Assembly: GCF_027307225.1 (NCBI RefSeq)
Contig: NZ_DAHUXJ010000028.1
Location: 1-61,067, forward strand
Length of the DNA: 61,067 bases
Reading direction: 5' to 3'
Source: Bradyrhizobium sp.
GTDB lineage: Bacteria; Pseudomonadota; Alphaproteobacteria; Rhizobiales; Xanthobacteraceae
The number at the start of each line of letters is the position of its first letter. Position 1 is the stretch's first letter. Shown here piece by piece: positions 36,080-45,697 of this stretch. The translations under genes and the position numbers were made by a program. Under the pieces are notes generated by a model. That model was not told the origin of the DNA. It saw only the letters and a list, made by a program, of their open reading frames with translations, and did not search any database.

Positions 36080-36901
36080 ATGAAAGTAGAAGGCAAGACC
36101 GTTTTGGTGACGGGGTCGACCGATGGGGTCGGCCGCTATGTTGCGACCAGACTCGCAGAGGCGGGCGCCCAGGTCCTGCTTCATGGGCGCGACCGTGAAC
36201 GCGCTCACGCACTCGCCGATGAGATCCGCCGGCGAGGGCACCGCGAACCGGTGTTCTATCCGGCCGATCTGTCGTCGCTCGCCGAGGTACGGAAACTCGC
36301 GGAGACGATCGCCAATTCGCAGTCGCGGCTTGATGTTCTCATCAGCAATGCCGGGATTGGAACATCCCAGCCGGGGCCGCAGCGCTGCATCAGCCAGGAC
36401 GGCCACGAATTGCGTTTCGCGGTGAACTATCTTTCCGGATTCCTGCTTATGCGGACGTTGCTGCCTTTGCTGAAAGCGTCGACGCCGTCACGCATCGTCA
36501 ACGTCTCTTCAATCGGCCAGCAGCCGATCGACTTCGACGATCCGATGATAACGAAGGGCTATAGCGGCACGAGGGCCTATTGCCAGAGCAAGCTGGCGCA
36601 GGTCATGTTCACGATCGATCTTGCGGAGGAATTGGCAGGATCCGGCGTCATCGTGAACGCGTTGCACCCAGCTACCTATATGAACACCACCATGGTGCGC
36701 CAGGGCGGCATCACCCCGATGTCCACGGTCGAACAGGGAGGCGACGCGATCTTGCGCCTTGTAACGGATGACGACATCGGCAGCGGGCTCTTCTTCAATG
36801 GCCTGACGCAGGCGCGGGCCAACCCGCAGGCCCACGATCGAGATGCCCGGCAACGGCTACGCAAGCTGAGCTTCGAGCTGACGGGCTTGCCGGAGGTTTG
36901 A
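36080..36901 (+). CDS. Short-chain dehydrogenase/reductase
   Basis: 273-residue NAD(P)-dependent oxidoreductase. The cofactor motif is VTGSTDGVGR (TGx3GxG), with NAG in ISNAGIGTS, the catalytic Ser in NVSSIGQQP and the catalytic Tyr-Lys in RAYCQSKLAQVMF (YxxxK). The HGRDRERA stretch with Arg after strand 2 suggests NADP. It most resembles the retinol-dehydrogenase/WW-oxidoreductase-like branch. The substrate is unknown; it sits 13 bases behind the RraA-like gene, suggesting a small catabolic operon. Confidence 0.9.
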   Translation: MKVEGKTVLVTGSTDGVGRYVATRLAEAGAQVLLHGRDRERAHALADEIRRRGHREPVFYPADLSSLAEVRKLAETIANSQSRLDVLISNAGIGTSQPGPQRCISQDGHELRFAVNYLSGFLLMRTLLPLLKASTPSRIVNVSSIGQQPIDFDDPMITKGYSGTRAYCQSKLAQVMFTIDLAEELAGSGVIVNALHPATYMNTTMVRQGGITPMSTVEQGGDAILRLVTDDDIGSGLFFNGLTQARANPQAHDRDARQRLRKLSFELTGLPEV

Positions 36902-37009
36902 CCAAGCGGTGCTAAAGCGTTTTCGAGCGAAGTGGGAACCGGTTCGCGTGAAGAAAACGCGTCAAAACAAGAATCTTGAGCCTGGTTTTGATTCAATCAA
37001 AACCGGGTT
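36902..37009. repeat. AAAGCGTTTTCGAGCGAAGTGG dispersed motif and terminator-like hairpin
   Basis: Directly behind the SDR gene is a stretch whose phrases AAAGCGTTTTCGAGCGAAG and GAAAACGCGTCAAAAC I remember as a frequent intergenic motif in Bradyrhizobium-type genomes. It is followed by an inverted repeat (GGTTTTGAT / ATCAAAACC, about 36981-37007) that could terminate the SDR transcript. Confidence 0.55.
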
Positions 37010-37338
37010 CTAGTGCCCACTTTCCGAAGTCCGTGTTACATCTCGGCACGCACCTTTCACGGACTTCGGAAAGCTATGGGCACTAGCAAGCCTATGATTC
37101 TAGTGCCGCTTTGCTATTTGACGTTCCTGGATCGGATTTGCCGCTTGTGGTGCAGGAACGTCAAATAGGCGGCACTAGTGATCCGATTCTAACATTCGCA
37201 TCCCCCCTCAGCGTCCACTTTGCGAATGTTAGAATCATAGGATCACTAGAAATATTAGATTCTAGTTTAGTTTAGGATTTGACATTCGCTTTCCGGACTC
37301 GCGGCTTGGGGGAGCGAATGTCAAATCCACTACACTAG
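37010..37338. repeat. CTAG palindrome array, four units
   Basis: Units at 37010-37086, 37100-37178, 37175-37249 and 37262-37338: two pairs fused through a shared CTAG at 37175-37178. Linkers are CAAGCCTATGATT and AAATATTAGATT. Arm sequences differ between units (CCGAAGTCCGTG, GACGTTCCTG, AACATTCGCA, GACATTCGCT), each matched by its own complement. The last CTAG provides the stop codon of the minus-strand lipoprotein gene. Confidence 0.92.
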
Positions 37339-37775
37339 CGCGACAGCGCGACTTCCTGGCCTGCGCTGGCTTTGCCTTCGAAGCGATCGGGACCTGCCGG
37401 CCCGAGTTGGGCCAGGGATTGCGCCATGTGGTCACGCAGGGTGAGGCCGGCTTCGGTATAGTTCCACTTGCGGCTGATGAAGAAGTTGAACGGACAGCCG
37501 GCGCCAGGTGCAATCGTGCCCTCGGTTGCGTCCGGGCTGGTCGCGCCGAAGGTCATCCTGCGGGAGGTCGAGCCGGTGGCCGAAAAAGTCCAGCGGCCGG
37601 CCATGCTGACCGGCGGCGGCTTCGGCGCAGGAGCGGCCGGTGCACGATTGGCGGCGGGTGCACCGTCCGATCCGCTGCCAAGTGTCTTGCGGTCGCCACC
37701 GCTACAGGCCGCAAGCACCAACGCACAGACGATGGCGGACAAGACGGCGGAACGGAAGGCCATGGCAAGCGGCAT
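37335..37775 (-). CDS. AprI/Inh-like domain lipoprotein
   Basis: 146-residue predicted lipoprotein with signal MPLAMAFRSAVLSAIVCALV ending in lipobox LAAC. After a Pro/Ala linker a single domain follows (MAGRWTFSATG, then GCPFNFFISRKWNYTEAGLT and LRDHMAQSLAQL). It resembles the AprI/Inh protease-inhibitor beta-barrel found in many Bradyrhizobium lipoproteins, although one Cys of the usual pair seems to be missing. The start at 37763 is possible. The gene is enclosed by two palindrome arrays (37010-37338 and 37865-38033), and its TAG stop lies in a CTAG. Confidence 0.7.
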   Translation of the reverse strand: MPLAMAFRSAVLSAIVCALVLAACSGGDRKTLGSGSDGAPAANRAPAAPAPKPPPVSMAGRWTFSATGSTSRRMTFGATSPDATEGTIAPGAGCPFNFFISRKWNYTEAGLTLRDHMAQSLAQLGPAGPDRFEGKASAGQEVALSR

Positions 37776-37864
37776 TTCAAATGGCGGACGGCCGCTATGG
37801 TTAGCAGAAGGTTGCCGGCCGACGAACCCGCGAGCCGCACCATACGAGTGTTGAAAGCGGACCA

Positions 37865-38033
37865 CTAGTGCCCACTTTCCGAAGTTCGTGCTCCATCGCA
37901 GCATCCACCTTCACGAACTTCGGAAAGTCATGGGCGCTAGCAAACTTATTGATTCTAGTACCGCTTTATCGATCTGAAGTCCCTGATCGAATTCGCCGCT
38001 TGTGGTGCAGGGACTTCAGATCGGCGGTACTAG
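37865..38033. repeat. CTAG palindrome pair
   Basis: Units at 37865-37940 and 37955-38033 joined by CAAACTTATTGATT. Unit 1 arms: CTTTCCGAAGTTCGTG / CACGAACTTCGGAAAG; unit 2 arms: GATCTGAAGTCCCTG / CAGGGACTTCAGATC. The right outer end of unit 1 reads GCGCTAG against GTGC at the left, one mismatch. Nearly the same pair occurs at 46813-46982 (inverted) and 52924-53091. Confidence 0.92.
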
Positions 38034-38248
38034 CCGCATCCTGGCGCTGTGAATCAGCTTTTGCCGCAAAAATTGAACAGGCTTCTTGTCCATAGCTCTA
38101 TGATCTACTTCGGATCGCATTCTCAAAACGGCTTAACCTTTACGCCTCTTTAATGGCCGCCCCGTAGGGTTCGAAGTGCGTGGCTCGGAGGGGGCTGCGC
38201 GACCGTCCAGGACGGGCCGGTCGTTCGCGTACGCGTTTGGAGTACCCC

Positions 38249-39022
38249 ATGGATATTATGACGGGCGCCGGGCTTGTCGCCGGCATCATCGTCATCGCGG
38301 TAATGATGCTGCTCGGAGGCTCCTTCGAGCTGTTCGTCAGCGAACACGCGGCCATCATCATTTTCGGCGGATCAATTGCCGCCACCATGATCCGCTTCCC
38401 TCTCAACGTGATGCTGCACGGCCTGCCGTTGGGTGCGAAATTCGCGTTCACGATGAGCCGGCTAACGGCCCATGACCTCGTCGACGAACTCGCACGGATC
38501 GCCGAGATCGCCCGCAAGCAGGGACCCGTCGGCCTCGAAAAGGTGGAGACCGAGGAGCCATTCCTCGCCAAGGGAATTCGCTTCATCGCCGACGGCTACG
38601 ACATGGAATTCATTCGCGACAATCTCGAGCGCGACCGTGACAATTTCCTGATGCATCTCGACGAGGGCAGCAAGATCTACCGCGCGATCGGCGACTGCGC
38701 CCCGGCCTTCGGCATGATCGGTACGCTGATCGGCATGGTGCAGATGTTCGCGAATATGACCGACCCCTCCAAGCTCGGTCCGTTCATGGCAACCGCGCTG
38801 CTGGCGACGCTATACGGTGCGCTGGTGGCGAACCTGTTCTGTCTACCGCTCGCCGACAAGCTGCACGGCAAGCTGCTCGACGAGGAGACCAACCGCACCC
38901 TGATCATCGACGGCATTCTGATGATCCGCGACTCCAAGAGCCCGACGCTGGTTCGCGAAATGCTGCTGGCCTACCTGCCGGAAAAGCATCGCCTTACGGA
39001 GGGCGAGGAAGTCACTGCATAA
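38249..39022 (+). CDS. motA: Flagellar motor stator protein MotA
   Basis: 257-residue inner-membrane protein of the MotA/PomA type, forming the proton (or sodium) channel of the flagellar motor with MotB. Four hydrophobic helices are visible: residues 5-25 and 33-50 at the start, and two near residues 150-200 containing APAFGMIGTLIGMVQMF and MATALLATLYGALVANLF. The cytoplasmic loop holds charged residues that contact FliG (LERDRDNFLMHLDEGSK). The PomA-like length and GTLIGMV block point to the PomA/MotP subgroup. motB follows after 30 bases. Confidence 0.92.
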   Translation: MDIMTGAGLVAGIIVIAVMMLLGGSFELFVSEHAAIIIFGGSIAATMIRFPLNVMLHGLPLGAKFAFTMSRLTAHDLVDELARIAEIARKQGPVGLEKVETEEPFLAKGIRFIADGYDMEFIRDNLERDRDNFLMHLDEGSKIYRAIGDCAPAFGMIGTLIGMVQMFANMTDPSKLGPFMATALLATLYGALVANLFCLPLADKLHGKLLDEETNRTLIIDGILMIRDSKSPTLVREMLLAYLPEKHRLTEGEEVTA

Positions 39023-39052
39023 CCTTGCGGACCCCGCGGCGGAAGATCGATC

Positions 39053-39883
39053 ATGGCCAAGAAAAAACGCGGCGACGCACACGGCGGAGGACACGGCTGG
39101 TTCGTGACCTTCGCCGATCTCATGGGCCTGATGATGAGCTTCTTCGTGATGCTCGTCGCGTTCTCCACCATGGACAACAACAAGCTGAAGATCGTGGCCG
39201 GATCGATGCGCGAGGCGTTTGGCGTGCAGACCGACGTGCGGTATTCCGGCATCATCGAATCCGACGGCCTGCCGACACGGCCCAAGCTGAAAAACGTCGA
39301 CCACATCCCGCCGGAAGAATCCTCCAACACGCCGACCCCCGACGAGCAGGATCGTAACCTGATCGCCGGCGCCAGGCTGAAGATTGACCGTGAGTTTGCG
39401 CTGGCCTCAGCCTCGCTGCGGCAGGCGCTGCAGGACATGCCGGAGATGACCGAAATCTCCAAGCACATCATGTTCGAGGAGACCAAAGAGGGCCTCAATC
39501 TCGAGATCGTCGACCAGGACGGCCGATCGATGTTTGCGGAGGGTTCCAAAGTGCCCTATGAGCGGACGCGCCGGCTGATACAGAAGCTCGCGGCACCGCT
39601 GAAGGCGACCCCCCTGCGGGTCGCGATCGCCGGTCACACCTCCGCCGGCTACATTCCGACCCGAAGCGATTACGGCGCCTTCGACCTGTCGGCCGATCGC
39701 GCCAACGCGGTGCGCCAGATCCTCGAGCGGGAAGGGCTGCCGCCGTCGCACATTTTCGCCGTCTCCGGCAAGGCCGACACCCAGCCGCTGTTTCCCGACG
39801 ATCCCTCGCTGTCGGCGAACCGCCGCGTGACCATCACGCTGATGCGCGAAAATCCGCCGCTGCCGCCCAACCTGAAGCCATAA
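39053..39883 (+). CDS. motB: Flagellar motor stator protein MotB
   Basis: 276-residue stator partner. A single membrane helix (FVTFADLMGLMMSFFVMLVA) carries the essential ion-binding Asp22. The C-terminal OmpA-like peptidoglycan-binding domain is seen in APLKATPLRVAIAGHTSAGY and LSADRANAVRQILEREGLPP, ending in NRRVTITLMRE. A plug-like stretch lies just after the helix. No other flagellar gene is in the window. Together with motA this makes a complete stator unit. Confidence 0.92.
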   Translation: MAKKKRGDAHGGGHGWFVTFADLMGLMMSFFVMLVAFSTMDNNKLKIVAGSMREAFGVQTDVRYSGIIESDGLPTRPKLKNVDHIPPEESSNTPTPDEQDRNLIAGARLKIDREFALASASLRQALQDMPEMTEISKHIMFEETKEGLNLEIVDQDGRSMFAEGSKVPYERTRRLIQKLAAPLKATPLRVAIAGHTSAGYIPTRSDYGAFDLSADRANAVRQILEREGLPPSHIFAVSGKADTQPLFPDDPSLSANRRVTITLMRENPPLPPNLKP

Positions 39884-39987
39884 TCGACATTACCTTAATA
39901 CCGTTCGGTCGCGCCGATTGACAGGCCGTTAACTAAAGCGTCGATAGCGATCCTGATCAAATCAGAGACCGAGCCTTTTTTGTCACC

Positions 39988-41886
39988 ATGGCTGACAGCG
40001 TTGCGTCGACAGAGGCCCAGGATGGGCCGGCCAGAACCGGCTTTTGGGCCCTGACGCTGGGAAGCATCGGCGTCGTCTTTGGGGATATCGGAACTTCACC
40101 ACTCTATGCATTCCGCGAGGCCGTTGGCGCCGCCGCGCAGGGACAGCCCGTCACGCGCGTCATTGTGCTCGGCGTTCTCTCGCTAATCCTGTGGGCTCTC
40201 CTGATCGTCGTCGCCGCGAAATACGTTCTGCTGCTGCTGCGCGCCGACAATAACGGCGAAGGCGGGACGTTGTCGCTGATGGCGCTCGGTCAGCGCGCGT
40301 TGGGTCACAGAAGCCTGCTCCTGCTGGCGCTAGGGGTGATCGGGGCGTCGATGTTCATTGGCGATTCCATGATCACGCCAGCCATCTCCGTGCTGTCGGC
40401 GGTGGAAGGTCTCAATCTCGCAACGCCAGCGTTCGAACACTACGTCGTGCCGCTGACCATGTTCATCCTGGTCGGGCTGTTTGCGGTCCAGAGGAACGGC
40501 ACGGCGCGTGTCGCCTCGGCCTTTGGGCCGGTCATGGTGATCTGGTTCGGTTCCCTCGCGGTGCTGGGTCTCACCCACATCAGCGACGACCCATCGGTCT
40601 TGGCAGCAATCAATCCGTTGTACGGCATTAACTTCCTGCTCTCGCACGGGAAGATCGGCCTGGTAACGCTGGGCGCGGTCTTTCTTGCCGTGACGGGTGG
40701 GGAGGCGCTCTATGCCGATCTCGGGCATTTTGGGCGCAAGCCGATCCAGGCCGCATGGCTTTACTTCGTGCTGCCTTCGCTCCTTCTCAATTATTTTGGT
40801 CAAGGCGCGCTGGTACTTTCCCATCCCGATGCGATCGAGAATTCATTCTACCGGATGGCGCCTGAAGTGCTGTTGCTGCCGCTGGTGGCACTGGCGACCG
40901 CGGCGACCGTGATCGCCAGTCAGGCGGTCATCACCGGGGCGTACTCGCTGACGCGACAGGCGGTGCAACTCGGTCTGCTGCCGCGCTTTGAAGTCCGTTA
41001 CACATCGGAGACGAACGTTGGCCAGATTTATCTGCCGCGCGTGAACCGGCTCTTGCTGATCGGTGTATTGCTGCTGGTGTTGCTCTTCCGTACCTCCAGC
41101 GGGCTTGCTTCTGCTTACGGCATCGCCGTTTCGATGACCATGGTCACCGACGGCATCATGAGTTTCGTGGTGATCTGGAAACTGTGGAACTGGCCCCCGG
41201 CTGCCGCAGCCGCCGTCATCGCGCCCTTCGTCATGGTCGACACGACGTTCTTCAGCGCCAACCTCCTTAAACTGTTTGATGGCGCCTGGGTGCCGCTGCT
41301 GTTCGGCTTGGCCATGGCGATCACGATCTGGACCTGGCGCCGGGGATCAGAAATCCTGACGCAAAAAACCCGGCGCACCGAAGTGCCGCTGAATGATCTG
41401 CTGAAGAACCTCGAAAAGCGCCCACCGCATATCGTCAAGGGCACCGCGGTTTTTCTGACCAGCGACCCGAGCTATGTGCCGACCGCGCTGTTGCACAACC
41501 TCAAGCACAACAAGGTCCTTCACGAACAGAATGTCATCCTGACGATCCTGACCGCGCAGACGCCTCGCGTCGACCTGGCCGAACGCTTTCGAATGGAAAC
41601 CATCAACGAAAGATTTGCGGCCGTCCAGCTGCGCTTCGGCTTCATGGAAACGCCAAATGTTCCGAGGGCACTTGGGGCGGCGCGGCGGCTCGGCTGGCAG
41701 TTCGACATCATGTCGACATCGTTCTTCGTTTCGCGGCGGGCATTGAAACCCTCCGCCCAGTCGGGGATGCCGCGATGGCAGGATCACTTGTTTATCGCGA
41801 TGACCCGTTCTGCCAACGACGCTACCGACTATTTCCAGATTCCGACGGGGCGGGTGGTTGAAGTGGGTACGCAGGTTACTATCTGA
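39988..41886 (+). CDS. kup: Potassium uptake protein Kup (copy 1)
   Basis: 632-residue K+/H+ symporter with about 12 helices. Family blocks: [20 protein letters not shown] at the N-terminus, [56 protein letters not shown] and the conserved C-terminal [18 protein letters not shown] second, related kup follows 122 bases downstream, after a CCATGC/GCATGG hairpin. Rhizobia often carry more than one Kup. Confidence 0.93.
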   Translation: MADSVASTEAQDGPARTGFWALTLGSIGVVFGDIGTSPLYAFREAVGAAAQGQPVTRVIVLGVLSLILWALLIVVAAKYVLLLLRADNNGEGGTLSLMALGQRALGHRSLLLLALGVIGASMFIGDSMITPAISVLSAVEGLNLATPAFEHYVVPLTMFILVGLFAVQRNGTARVASAFGPVMVIWFGSLAVLGLTHISDDPSVLAAINPLYGINFLLSHGKIGLVTLGAVFLAVTGGEALYADLGHFGRKPIQAAWLYFVLPSLLLNYFGQGALVLSHPDAIENSFYRMAPEVLLLPLVALATAATVIASQAVITGAYSLTRQAVQLGLLPRFEVRYTSETNVGQIYLPRVNRLLLIGVLLLVLLFRTSSGLASAYGIAVSMTMVTDGIMSFVVIWKLWNWPPAAAAAVIAPFVMVDTTFFSANLLKLFDGAWVPLLFGLAMAITIWTWRRGSEILTQKTRRTEVPLNDLLKNLEKRPPHIVKGTAVFLTSDPSYVPTALLHNLKHNKVLHEQNVILTILTAQTPRVDLAERFRMETINERFAAVQLRFGFMETPNVPRALGAARRLGWQFDIMSTSFFVSRRALKPSAQSGMPRWQDHLFIAMTRSANDATDYFQIPTGRVVEVGTQVTI

Positions 41887-41890
41887 TTGT

Positions 41891-41909
41891 CCATGCGTTT
41901 TTTGCATGG
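41891..41909 (+). terminator. Hairpin between the kup genes
   Basis: CCATGC-GTTTTTT-GCATGG five bases after the stop of the first kup. The T-rich part is in the loop and no T-run follows, so termination is uncertain. Confidence 0.4.
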
Positions 41910-42008
41910 CGTGAGCCTAAAATAGGGCTAGGCTATGCACCGGGCGCACGGCTATAAGCCGCGTCGCTTTGCGACTGCGCATGAACCTCGTTGAGGCTTC
42001 TCCACCTA

Positions 42009-43934
42009 ATGACCAGTGATGTTGTAGCTCCCGCCTCGGAAACGACGGCGGCCAATGGGCATGGCGAAGGCCATTCCACAGCTGGCCTGAAGGCCCTGCT
42101 GGTCGGCAGCATCGGCGTCGTTTACGGCGATATCGGCACCAGTCCGCTGTATGCGCTGCGCGAGGCGGTGGTCGCGGCAAGCGGTCCCTCGGGCGTTGTC
42201 CAGCCTGAGGCTGTACTCGGGGTGGTCTCGCTGATCCTGTGGGCCCTGATCATCGTAGTGACGATGAAATATGTCGTGGTTCTGCTTCGTGCAGACAATC
42301 ACGGCGAGGGCGGAACGCTGGCCCTGATGGCGCTCGCGCAGCGCGCGGTCACCCGTGGCGCGGCCACCATCGTGCTGCTCGGGATCGTGAGCGGCGCGTT
42401 GTTTTACGGCGACGCCGTGATTACGCCGGCGCTGTCGGTGCTGTCCGCGATCGAAGGCATCAAGCTCGTTACGCCCGTGCTCGACCCCTATGTGGTGCCG
42501 CTGACGGTCGTCATCCTGCTTGCGCTGTTTGCCGCGCAATCGCGCGGCACCGCTCGCGTCGCAGCGTTCTTCGGGCCGGTCATGTGCATCTGGTTCGGTA
42601 TTATCGCGATCGGAGCGATCCTGCCGATTATGCGGCATCCGGAAATCCTTCAGGCACTCAATCCCGTTTTCGCCGTATCCTTCATGCTTAATCACGGCAT
42701 CATCGGTTTTGTGACGCTGGGTGCGGTGTTTCTGGCTGTCACCGGCGCCGAAGCGCTCTATGCCGACCTTGGCCATTTCGGCAAAAAGCCAATCCAGACG
42801 GCGTGGCTTTTCATCGTGTTGCCGTCGCTTGCGCTGAACTATCTGGGGCAGGGTGCGCTCGTCATCCACAATCCCAAGGCGGTGGAAAATCCATTCTTCC
42901 TGATGTTCCCGGATTGGGCGCTGATCCCGATGGTCGCGCTTGCTACCGTCGCCACCGTGATCGCAAGCCAGGCGGTGATCACCGGCGCCTATTCGCTGAC
43001 GCAACAGGCGATCCAATTGGGGCTGTTGCCGCGATTTGAAATCCGCCACACCTCGGAGTCGCAGTTCGGCCAGATCTATATTCCGCGCATCAACTTGCTG
43101 CTTCTGATCGCAGTGATGCTCCTGGTGTTGCTGTTCCGCTCCTCCAGCGCGCTGGCATCAGCCTACGGCATCTCGGTGACCGGCACGATGGTCGTCACAG
43201 GCATGATGGGATTCGTGGTGATTTGGCGGGTTTGGCGATGGTCGCCGATTGCCGCGGCTGCGCTGATTGCGCCGTTCCTGTTCCTTGATCTGACGTTCCT
43301 CGCCGCCAATCTTCTCAAGGTGCTGGAAGGCGGCTGGGTGCCGCTGGCGCTCGGCGCCATCGTGATGCTGCTGATGTATACGTGGCGTCGCGGCAGCAGG
43401 CTCCTGTTCGAGAAGTCGCGCAAGCTCGAGTTCCCGCTGTCCGATCTGGTTGCGATGTTGGAGAAACGGCCGCCGCAGCGCGTGCCAGGCACCGCGGTGT
43501 TCCTCACCAGCGACCCCAACAGCGCGCCGACCGCGCTGATGCATAGTCTGAAGCACTACAAGGTGCTGCACGAGAAGAATGTCATTCTCACCATCGAGAC
43601 CGCAGCGACCCCGCGCGTCGATCCCTCGGAGCGAGTACGGCTCGAACAGGTCAGCGATACCTTCACCAAGGTCGCGCTGAAATTCGGATTCATGGAGTCG
43701 CCGAACGTGCCGAAGGCGCTGGCGATTGCGCGCAAGCTCGGCTGGCAATTCGACATCATGTCGACGTCCTTTTTCCTGTCGCGCCGCGCGCTCAAGCCGG
43801 CGGCGCATTCGGGAATGCCGCGCTGGCAGGATCATCTTTTCATTGCGCTCAGCCGTACCGCGAACGATGCGACCGATTACTTCCAGATTCCGAGCGGCCG
43901 CGTGGTTGAGGTCGGAACCCAGGTCACCGTTTGA
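42009..43934 (+). CDS. kup: Potassium uptake protein Kup (copy 2)
   Basis: 641-residue paralogue of the upstream kup. The start at 42009 ([14 protein letters not shown]) is preferred to an in-frame TTG at 41991. It has the same blocks: [78 protein letters not shown] and the terminal [17 protein letters not shown]. The two copies have diverged clearly, mainly in the cytoplasmic half, so this is an old tandem duplication rather than a recent one. The Kir channel at 51901 is a third K+ pathway in the window. Confidence 0.93.
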   Translation: MTSDVVAPASETTAANGHGEGHSTAGLKALLVGSIGVVYGDIGTSPLYALREAVVAASGPSGVVQPEAVLGVVSLILWALIIVVTMKYVVVLLRADNHGEGGTLALMALAQRAVTRGAATIVLLGIVSGALFYGDAVITPALSVLSAIEGIKLVTPVLDPYVVPLTVVILLALFAAQSRGTARVAAFFGPVMCIWFGIIAIGAILPIMRHPEILQALNPVFAVSFMLNHGIIGFVTLGAVFLAVTGAEALYADLGHFGKKPIQTAWLFIVLPSLALNYLGQGALVIHNPKAVENPFFLMFPDWALIPMVALATVATVIASQAVITGAYSLTQQAIQLGLLPRFEIRHTSESQFGQIYIPRINLLLLIAVMLLVLLFRSSSALASAYGISVTGTMVVTGMMGFVVIWRVWRWSPIAAAALIAPFLFLDLTFLAANLLKVLEGGWVPLALGAIVMLLMYTWRRGSRLLFEKSRKLEFPLSDLVAMLEKRPPQRVPGTAVFLTSDPNSAPTALMHSLKHYKVLHEKNVILTIETAATPRVDPSERVRLEQVSDTFTKVALKFGFMESPNVPKALAIARKLGWQFDIMSTSFFLSRRALKPAAHSGMPRWQDHLFIALSRTANDATDYFQIPSGRVVEVGTQVTV

Positions 43935-43964
43935 GTCGATCTAAGCGCTTGATTTTCATGCCGC

Positions 43965-44131
43965 TAGTGTGGTGGATTTGACATTCGTAGCGGTCTCGCC
44001 GAGAGGTTCTCAATACGAATGTCAAATCCAGAACCACACTAGAATTCCAGATTTGCTAGTGTCCCTTTGGTTCTGACATTCTTAAACGAGTTCGCTGCGA
44101 CGGGATACGAATGTCAGAACTGGGACACTAG
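43965..44131. repeat. CTAG palindrome pair
   Basis: Units at 43965-44042 and 44056-44131 joined by AATTCCAGATTTG. Outer ends CTAGTGTGGT / ACCACACTAG and CTAGTGTCCC / GGGACACTAG; inner arms GGATTTGACATTCGTA / TACGAATGTCAAATCC and TTCTGACATTC / GAATGTCAGAA. It lies between kup copy 2 and the rhodanese gene. Confidence 0.92.
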
Positions 44132-44177
44132 TGGCGATTTTGGCGGCCGAAAGCGACCCGATCGGGTGGAGGAGTAA

Positions 44178-44513
44178 GTGACGGATCAAGGGCATCGGGT
44201 AGACGATTTGACGGTTGAAGAAGTATCCCGCGGCATGACCGAGGGACGATATCTTCTGGTCGATGTTCGCGAGCCCAATGAAATCGCGGTCGATGCCTAT
44301 CCCGGCGCGGTTGTGGTGCCGCTATCGAGCTTTGATCCCCACGCCATTCCTGATCCCAAGGGCAAACAGGTGGTCTTTGCCTGCCGCTCCGGCAAGCGAT
44401 CGGTCACCGCCTCGCTGGCGGCGCAGGCCGCCGGTTTGCCGTACGACAAGCATCTCGCGGGCGGGATGCTGGCCTGGAAGGGCGCGGGTTTGCCGACGAA
44501 TTCGGGCGGCTGA
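44178..44513 (+). CDS. Rhodanese-like sulfurtransferase
   Basis: 111-residue single-domain protein. The rhodanese signature is complete: LVDVREPNEIAVDAYPGAVV, active-site loop VVFACRSGKRSVTASLAA with Cys69, and the end LAGGMLAWKGAGLP. The start is GTG at 44178 with GGAGGAG upstream. Such proteins carry persulfide sulfur or detect thiosulfate. The aminotransferase gene follows after eight bases, so the two are probably cotranscribed; a sulfur amino acid link would fit, but it is inference. Confidence 0.9.
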   Translation: MTDQGHRVDDLTVEEVSRGMTEGRYLLVDVREPNEIAVDAYPGAVVVPLSSFDPHAIPDPKGKQVVFACRSGKRSVTASLAAQAAGLPYDKHLAGGMLAWKGAGLPTNSGG

Positions 44514-44521
44514 TCGTTCCG

Positions 44522-45685
44522 ATGACTTCCATCAACAAGGTATTTGGCGATCTGCCGGTCACCGTCTTTGAGGCGATGTCGCAGCTTGCCCGCGACAACA
44601 ATGCGATCAATCTCGGTCAGGGCTTTCCGGACGATCCGGGTCCGGAGGATATTCGCAGCGCCGCGGCCGATGCCGTCCTGAATGGCTATAACCAATACCC
44701 TTCGATGATGGGTATCCCGGAGTTGCGGCAGGCGATTGCTACGCACTATCAGCACTGGCACGACCTCAAGCTCGATCCCATGACCGAGGTGATGGTGACG
44801 TCGGGCGGCACCGAGGCGTTGACGTCAGCCATTCTGGCGGTGGTCGAGCCCGGTGACGAAGTGGTCGTCTTCCAGCCGGTCTACGATTCCTATCTCCCGA
44901 TCATCCGCCAGGCCGGCGGCATTCCGCGTCTGGTGCGGCTCGAGCCGCCGCACTGGCGCTTGACTGACGAGGCGCTGCGCGGCGTCTTCAACCGCAAGAC
45001 CAAGGCGGTTCTGTTCAATAATCCGCTCAATCCGGCCGCGGTTGTCTACCCGCGCGAAGACCTCGAACTCCTGGCGCGATACTGCCAGGAATTCGACGCG
45101 GTCGCGATCTGCGACGAGGTCTGGGAGCATGTCATCTTCGACGGGCGGCAGCATATTCCGCTGATCACCATTCCCGGCATGCGCGATCGCACCATCAAGG
45201 TCGGCTCTGCAGGAAAGATCTTTTCACTCACCGGATGGAAGATTGGCTTTGTCTGCGCCGCGCCGCCGCTGCTGCGGGTTGCCGCCAAGGTGCATCAGTT
45301 TTTGACCTTCACCACGGCGCCAAACCTGCAGGCCGCCGTCGCTTATGGTCTCGGCAAGCCCGACGACTATTTTCACGAGATGCGCAAGGATCTCGCGCGC
45401 AGCCGCGACCGGCTGACGAAAGGTCTTGAAAGTCTTGGTTTCCCGGTGCTGCGTTCGCAGGGCACCTATTTCCTCACCGTCGATTTGTCGCCGCTTGGCC
45501 TGAACGAGACCGACGAGGCGTTCTGCAAGCGGATCGTCACCGGCTACAAGGTCGCGGCCATTCCGGTCTCGGCCTTCTACGAGCAGGAACCCGTGACCAC
45601 GGTCGTGCGCTTCTGCTTTGCCAAGAGGGATGCAACGCTCGATGCCGCACTGGAGCGTTTGTCCGATGCGGTGCGTCGACGATAG
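44522..45685 (+). CDS. Class I/II PLP-dependent aminotransferase (methionine/kynurenine-type)
   Basis: 387-residue fold type I aminotransferase. Conserved parts: NAINLGQGFPDDPGPEDI (typical of the YbdL/KAT subgroup), VMVTSGGTEALTSAILAVVE, FNNPLNPAAVVY, CDEVWEHVIFDG, and the PLP lysine K232 in SAGKIFSLTGWKIGF. The GQGFPD motif places it near methionine aminotransferase (YbdL) and kynurenine-oxoglutarate transaminase. Substrate choice among sulfur and aromatic amino acids cannot be settled. Downstream, after 12 bases, comes a polyamine-type binding protein. Confidence 0.88.
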   Translation: MTSINKVFGDLPVTVFEAMSQLARDNNAINLGQGFPDDPGPEDIRSAAADAVLNGYNQYPSMMGIPELRQAIATHYQHWHDLKLDPMTEVMVTSGGTEALTSAILAVVEPGDEVVVFQPVYDSYLPIIRQAGGIPRLVRLEPPHWRLTDEALRGVFNRKTKAVLFNNPLNPAAVVYPREDLELLARYCQEFDAVAICDEVWEHVIFDGRQHIPLITIPGMRDRTIKVGSAGKIFSLTGWKIGFVCAAPPLLRVAAKVHQFLTFTTAPNLQAAVAYGLGKPDDYFHEMRKDLARSRDRLTKGLESLGFPVLRSQGTYFLTVDLSPLGLNETDEAFCKRIVTGYKVAAIPVSAFYEQEPVTTVVRFCFAKRDATLDAALERLSDAVRRR

Positions 45686-45697
45686 CGGAGCATAAGG

